From: Pseudomonas sp. sp1636
GTDB taxonomy: Bacteria > Pseudomonadota > Gammaproteobacteria > Pseudomonadales > Pseudomonadaceae
NCBI RefSeq assembly: GCF_030376615.1
Contig: NZ_JARRAB010000009.1
Location: 1-64,000, forward strand
DNA: 64,000 nucleotides
Direction: 5' to 3'
Position 1 is the first letter of the stretch. Each line of letters starts with the position of its first letter. Position numbers and translations under genes: made by a program. The notes under the pieces were generated by a model. It was not told where the DNA came from, searched no databases, and worked only from the letters and a program-made list of their open reading frames with translations. Positions 60,353 to 64,000 of this stretch are shown one piece after another.

Positions 60353-61681
60353 ATGATCCGTAAGCACTCATTCCTTGGGATGGGGGCCGGTTTTGCAGCC
60401 AGCGCCCTGGCTCTGACCGTTTCCGCCCAGGCTTTCGCCGGCACCGTGACCACTGACGGCGCCGATATCGTGGTCAAAACCAAGGGCGGCCTCGAAGTGG
60501 CCACCGCCGACAAGGAGTTCAGCTTCAAGTTGGGCGGTCGTCTGCAGGCCGATTACGGTCGTTTCGACGGGTTCCACACCAAGAACGGTAACACCGGCGA
60601 CGGCGCCTATTTCCGCCGCGCCTTCCTCGAGCTGAGCGGTGTCGCCTACAAAGACTGGAAATACGTGATCAGCTACGACTTCGCGCACAACGCCGGCAAC
60701 TCCGACGACGGCTATTTCGATGAAGCCTCGATCGCCTACACCGGGTTCGCCCCGGTGACCCTCAAGTTCGGCCGCTTCGACCCGGATTTCGGCCTGGAGA
60801 AAGCCACCAGCTCCAAATGGATCACCGCCATCGAGCGTAACGCCGCCTACGAAATCGCCGACTGGGCCAACGGTCACGAGAACGGCCTCGGCGCCCAAGC
60901 CAGCGCCGTGGTCGGTGGCATGGCCTGGGTCTCCGCCGGCTTGTCGGCCAAGGACTACAACGATGTCGACGGCGACAGCGTCAAGCAATTCAACGCGCGA
61001 GGCGTATTCGCGCCGATGAGCGAAGCCGGCAATGTGCTGCACCTGGGCCTGAACTATGCCAATCGCGATCTGGATGACGCTGCCGCCGACGGCCGCATCC
61101 GTCCGCGCCTGACCGTGCGCGGCGTTTCCACCGCGGGTGGCAACGATGCCGGCGCCAACGGCAACCGTGCCCTCTTCGGTGGCTTCCAGGGCATCGCCGG
61201 CGACTTCGACAACGATGCCGCCTGGGGCGCCGAGTTGGCCTGGGCCGCCGGCCCTTTCTCGGCCCAGGCTGAATACCTGAGCCGCACGCTGAAGGCCGAT
61301 CGCGCCACCATCGAAGACGTCGAAGCCAGCGGCTACTACGGCCAACTGGCCTACACCCTGACCGGCGAGTCGCGCGGTTACAAGCTGGAAGGCGCCAAGT
61401 TCGACAGCATCAAACCGGCCAACAAGCAGATCGGCGCCTGGGAAGTGTTCTACCGCTACGATCACATCAGCGTCGAAGACGACAATATCGTCGCCGCGAC
61501 CGCCACCCGCGAAGTGGGCGACGCCGAAGCCAAGTTGCACACCGTGGGCGTCAACTGGTACGCCAACGAGTCGGTCAAGGTCGCGGCCAACTACGTGATG
61601 AGCTCGACCGACAAGATCACCAACAGCGTGGGCGACGACGACGGCGACGCCGTGGTGATGCGCCTGCAGTACGTGTTCTGA
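60353..61681 (+). CDS. Phosphate/polyphosphate-selective porin, OprP/OprO family
   Basis: 442 residues from ATG 60353 (TTAGGGGAATC upstream). Signal peptide about 1-29 (ending AQAFAG); the mature protein begins with a coiled or linker region then a beta barrel: [56 protein letters not shown], and the C-terminal RLQYVF ending in Phe as required for BAM insertion. Belongs to the porin_O_P family that channels phosphate or pyrophosphate through the outer membrane. Monocistronic with its own terminator. Confidence 0.88.
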   Translation: MIRKHSFLGMGAGFAASALALTVSAQAFAGTVTTDGADIVVKTKGGLEVATADKEFSFKLGGRLQADYGRFDGFHTKNGNTGDGAYFRRAFLELSGVAYKDWKYVISYDFAHNAGNSDDGYFDEASIAYTGFAPVTLKFGRFDPDFGLEKATSSKWITAIERNAAYEIADWANGHENGLGAQASAVVGGMAWVSAGLSAKDYNDVDGDSVKQFNARGVFAPMSEAGNVLHLGLNYANRDLDDAAADGRIRPRLTVRGVSTAGGNDAGANGNRALFGGFQGIAGDFDNDAAWGAELAWAAGPFSAQAEYLSRTLKADRATIEDVEASGYYGQLAYTLTGESRGYKLEGAKFDSIKPANKQIGAWEVFYRYDHISVEDDNIVAATATREVGDAEAKLHTVGVNWYANESVKVAANYVMSSTDKITNSVGDDDGDAVVMRLQYVF

Positions 61682-61718
61682 GTAAACCCCCCCCGCCAAT
61701 ACCACGTTGCTTCCTTCG

Positions 61719-61745
61719 AGCCCCGCCGCGTGCGGGGCTTTTTTT
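61719..61745 (+). terminator. Rho-independent terminator of the porin gene
   Basis: AGCCCCGC / GCGGGGCT stem with a 5-base loop followed by seven T, 38 bases past the porin stop. Confidence 0.9.
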
Positions 61746-61773
61746 CGTCCGAACAACAGGCCAGACTGCGGCC

Positions 61774-62898
61774 ATGCCTATAGCGACCCTGTCTGCGATG
61801 AACGAGTTGGCTGCCCCGAGCTGGGATGCCTTGCGCATCGATCGGCAGCCTTTTTTGTGCCACGCCTTTCTCTCTGCGCTGGAAGACAGCGGCAGCGTTG
61901 GCGGCCGTAGCGGCTGGCAGGCGGCGCATCGCGTGCTGCAGGACGGCCAGGGGCGGCTGCTGGCGGCCATGCCGGCCTATATAAAAAGCCATTCCTATGG
62001 CGAGTACGTGTTCGACCATGGCTGGGCCGATGCCTGTCACCGGGCGGGCATCGACTATTACCCGAAACTGCTCGGCGCCATTCCCTTCTCGCCGGTGAGC
62101 GGGCAGCGTTTGCTCGGCGATCCGCTCGCCGCCGGGCAATTGCTCGACGAACTCTGCGCCAGCCTGACGCCGCAGGGGCTGTCGAGCCTGCATATCAACT
62201 TCACCAGCCCGGCCGACGATGCGCTGCTGCAGGGGCGTGACGGCTGGTTGCCGCGCCTCGGCTGCCAATACCATTGGCACAACCGCGGCTACCGGGATTT
62301 CCAGGATTTTCTCGATGCCCTCAGCTCGCGCAAGCGCAAGCAGCTGCGCAAGGAACGCGAGCAGGTGGCGGGGCAGGGCATCGAGTTCGACTGGCGCGAA
62401 GGCCATCAGCTCAGCGAGGCCGAGTGGGATTTCGTTTACCGCTGTTACGCCAATACTTATCGGCTACGTGGCCAGTCGCCCTATCTGTCCCGGCTGTTCT
62501 TCAGCCTGCTGGCCGAGCGCATGCCGCAGATGATCCGCCTGGTGCTGGCCCATCAGGGCGGCAGGCCGGTGGCCATGGCCTTCAGTTTGCTCGGCGGCGA
62601 TAGCTTGTATGGCCGCTACTGGGGCTGTCTGGCGGAGTTCGACCGCCTGCACTTCGAGACCTGTTTCTATCAGGGCATGGAGTATGCGATTGCCCAGGGA
62701 CTGCAGCGTTTCGACGCCGGTGCCCAGGGCGAGCACAAGCTGATCCGCGGCTTCGAGCCGGTGCTCACCCGTTCCTGGCACTACCTCTGCCATCCGGGCT
62801 TGCGCGCGGCGGTGGCCGACTTTCTCCAGGACGAGCGCCAGGGGGTGCAGGGCTACGCCGAGGGCGCGCGCAGCCTGTTGCCGTATCGGCAGGGCTGA
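61774..62898 (+). CDS. COG3146 family protein (FemAB-like GNAT fold)
   Basis: 374 residues. Family hallmarks: SYGEYVFDHGWADACHRAG, YYPKLLGAIPFSPVSGQRLL, SRKRKQLRKEREQV and DAGAQGEHKLIRGFEPVLT, annotated as peptidogalycan biosynthesis/DUF482, a double GNAT (FemAB-type) fold. It probably transfers an aminoacyl or acyl group; substrate unknown. Start ATG 61774 has no strong Shine-Dalgarno sequence; the ATG at 61798 is an alternative. Confidence 0.85.
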   Translation: MPIATLSAMNELAAPSWDALRIDRQPFLCHAFLSALEDSGSVGGRSGWQAAHRVLQDGQGRLLAAMPAYIKSHSYGEYVFDHGWADACHRAGIDYYPKLLGAIPFSPVSGQRLLGDPLAAGQLLDELCASLTPQGLSSLHINFTSPADDALLQGRDGWLPRLGCQYHWHNRGYRDFQDFLDALSSRKRKQLRKEREQVAGQGIEFDWREGHQLSEAEWDFVYRCYANTYRLRGQSPYLSRLFFSLLAERMPQMIRLVLAHQGGRPVAMAFSLLGGDSLYGRYWGCLAEFDRLHFETCFYQGMEYAIAQGLQRFDAGAQGEHKLIRGFEPVLTRSWHYLCHPGLRAAVADFLQDERQGVQGYAEGARSLLPYRQG

Positions 62899-62901
62899 GG
62901 T

Positions 62902-63000
62902 TTTTTCGCGGGAATGGCCCGCTCCTACAGGGTAATGCGGTGGCCCATGTAGGAGCGGGCCATGCCCGCGAAGCGATGTGGGAGACACCAACCCTCGCTG
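62902..63000. repeat. REP pair flanking the RAYT gene
   Basis: TTCGCGGGAATGGCCCGCTC and GTAGGAGCGGGCCATGCCCG in opposite orientation, followed by GAGACACCAACCCTCGCTG. The same units occur on the other side of the transposase gene at 63503-63530 and 63562-63810. Confidence 0.85.
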
Positions 63001-63007
63001 AGCCTTG

Positions 63008-63484
63008 TCAAAGCCAGACGGCATTCCAGAACGAATAATCCCCAATCCGCTTGACCAGCCCCGCACGTAGCGGATTGGCCACGATGTAACGGGCGACGGC
63101 TTGCAGGTCTTCTTCTTCGCGCAGGGCATGATCGTGAAAGGCTTTCGACCAGAGCGGGCCTGTTCGATTCAGGGCCCGGTTGGCGTGGCGGGAGCTGGCG
63201 GACTTGAGTCGGCCAATCACCTCGCCGAGGGTGTCCTGGTCGCCAAGCTGCAACAGCCAGTGGGCGTGATCGGGCATCAGCACCCAGGCCAGCATCCGAC
63301 TCTCCCTGAGCAAGGCGGTGTCCTCGAAGCAACGCGCGGCCGAGCAGGCCGCAGGATAGTGGGTGAACAGCGGTTCGCGGTTTTCGCTGGTCGCGGTGAT
63401 CAGATAAGCCGTATTGCTCAGGGAAGCCCGGCCTTTGCGCAAGGCCGCGTGGCCCGATTTTTTGTGGCTGTGATGCTCGTCCAT
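63008..63484 (-). CDS. REP-associated tyrosine transposase (RAYT)
   Basis: 158 residues from ATG 63484 (CGGAGAACGCTT upstream). Y1_Tnp/HUH family: the HxH motif in WVLMPDHAHWLLQL near residue 73, catalytic Tyr in AVARYIVANPLRAGLVKRIG near 136, and the terminal DYSFWNAVWL. It recognises REP palindromes as single-stranded hairpins. Both flanks carry REPs with the same GTAGGAGCGGGCCATGCCCG core, so this transposase is probably responsible for them. Confidence 0.9.
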   Translation of the reverse strand: MDEHHSHKKSGHAALRKGRASLSNTAYLITATSENREPLFTHYPAACSAARCFEDTALLRESRMLAWVLMPDHAHWLLQLGDQDTLGEVIGRLKSASSRHANRALNRTGPLWSKAFHDHALREEEDLQAVARYIVANPLRAGLVKRIGDYSFWNAVWL

Positions 63485-63561
63485 AAGCGTTCTCCGTGAG
63501 AGTTTCGCGGGCATGGCCCGCTCCTACAAAAGCAGCACAGCCCCAGCCCTGTAGCGATGCC

Positions 63562-63790
63562 GGATATACCAGCCCGTAGGAGCGGGCCATGCCCGCGCAG
63601 CGATGTCGGATATACCAGCCCGTAGGGCGTGCCATGCCCGCGCAGCGATGCCGGATATACCAGCCCGTAGGAGCGGGCCATGCCCGCGCAGCGATGCCGG
63701 ATATACCAGCCCGTAGGAGCGGGCCATGCCCGCGCAGCGATGCCGGATATACCAGCCCGTAGGAGCGGGCCATGCCCGCGCAGCGATGCC
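63562..63790. repeat. Tandem array of five 46-bp REP-containing units
   Basis: Units start at 63562, 63608, 63653, 63699 and 63745. Each reads GGATATACCAGCCC, GTAGGAGCGGGCCATGCCCG, CGCAGCGATGCC. The second unit lacks one base and has GGGCGTGCC, the others are nearly identical. A partial unit precedes at 63503-63561, and AGAGACACCAACCCTTGCTG follows, mirroring the left REP side. With the partial unit it fills the 63485-63841 gap. Confidence 0.92.
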
Positions 63791-63841
63791 AGAGACACCA
63801 ACCCTTGCTGCGCCGGTGAACCGGCGCAGCAAGGGGCAGGC

Positions 63842-64000
63842 TCAGAGGCGCTTGGCTTCTAGAATCAGCACCGGCTCGCGCGGGACGTTCTGGTGGCCGC
63901 CGCGGTTGCCGGTGGGCACCTGGGCGATCTTGTCGACGACTTCCATGCCGCGCAGCACCTTGCCGAATACCGCGTAACCGAAGTCACGCGAGCTATGGTC
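63842..64000 (-). CDS. Cyclophilin-type peptidyl-prolyl isomerase, 3' part
   Basis: The last 52 codons are in the window and the gene continues past the end. The reading [20 protein letters not shown] then [11 protein letters not shown] and [14 protein letters not shown] before TGA is the C terminus of a PpiA/PpiB-type cyclophilin. It accelerates prolyl isomerisation in protein folding. Periplasmic or cytoplasmic location cannot be told because the N terminus is missing. Confidence 0.85.
   Translation of the reverse strand, partial: DHSSRDFGYAVFGKVLRGMEVVDKIAQVPTGNRGGHQNVPREPVLILEAKRL

Noticed and set aside
63562..63790. Tandem array as a CRISPR
   Set aside because: Units are contiguous 46-bp copies without variable spacers, and the core is a REP palindrome next to its transposase.

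Overview
The window looks like chromosomal DNA of a Pseudomonas species, or a very close relative. The evidence is high GC with GC-ending codons, a tandem fadD2-fadD1 pair behind a divergent hydrolase/MaoC pair, aguA-aguB, a long hrpA, an OprP/OprO-type porin behind a FabH-homologue/ECF-sigma unit, and REP-type palindromes with a REP-associated transposase. Gene order at both ends recalls the P. aeruginosa fadD and oprO neighbourhoods (from memory, not searched).

Layout. 1-8.7 kb: DUF1993 protein, MaoC hydratase, alpha/beta hydrolase, fadD2, fadD1, a chemoreceptor and a LysR regulator. 8.8-13.7 kb: an agmatine-to-putrescine unit (aguA, aguB, polyamine-binding protein) followed by an exported amidohydrolase. 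14-18 kb: hrpA, carrying a repeat inside its reading frame. 18.1-20.9 kb: a GlxA-type regulator divergent from a hydrolase and a thioesterase, lower in GC than its surroundings. 21.1-23.3 kb: an isochorismatase-family gene behind a possible attenuator, then a C4-like structured RNA leader with a short coupled ORF and two small genes, the second QslA-like.

24.2-29.1 kb is an accessory, defence-like island. It holds a three-gene operon (duplicated-repeat small protein, Cas2/SinR-like protein, coiled-coil TIR protein), a proQ/finO paralogue, and a Septu-like ATPase/HNH pair. 29.2-33.8 kb is an orphan type VI secretion cassette (PAAR, effector, likely immunity protein). Its effector is split by an IS3-family element, and the cassette is bracketed by 56-bp inverted repeats derived from a transposase 3' end.

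33.8-48 kb is mostly housekeeping or peripheral metabolism: AraC regulator with divergent acyl-CoA synthetase, ChaC, NTF2-like protein, isochorismatase/GlxA pair, GST, LCAT-like lipase, DUF808 protein, a zapB-like/zapA pair, and LysE. 48-54 kb: a PadR regulator with two palindromic operators facing a CrtI/RetSat-like oxidoreductase, then an ATPase/FtsX permease/AttH export unit. 54-64 kb: a MASE1-CHASE histidine kinase, fabH homologue-ECF sigma-zinc anti-sigma candidate, a porin, a COG3146 protein, a REP-associated transposase with a 46-bp tandem array, and the 3' end of a cyclophilin.

Three short non-autonomous elements share terminal repeats. Two have exact 8-bp target duplications that include the stop codon of the neighbouring gene. 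The best candidate for an undescribed system is the 24.2-25.5 kb TIR operon; the C4-like leader and the short-element family come next. Function assignments rest on motif recognition alone; no database search was run.
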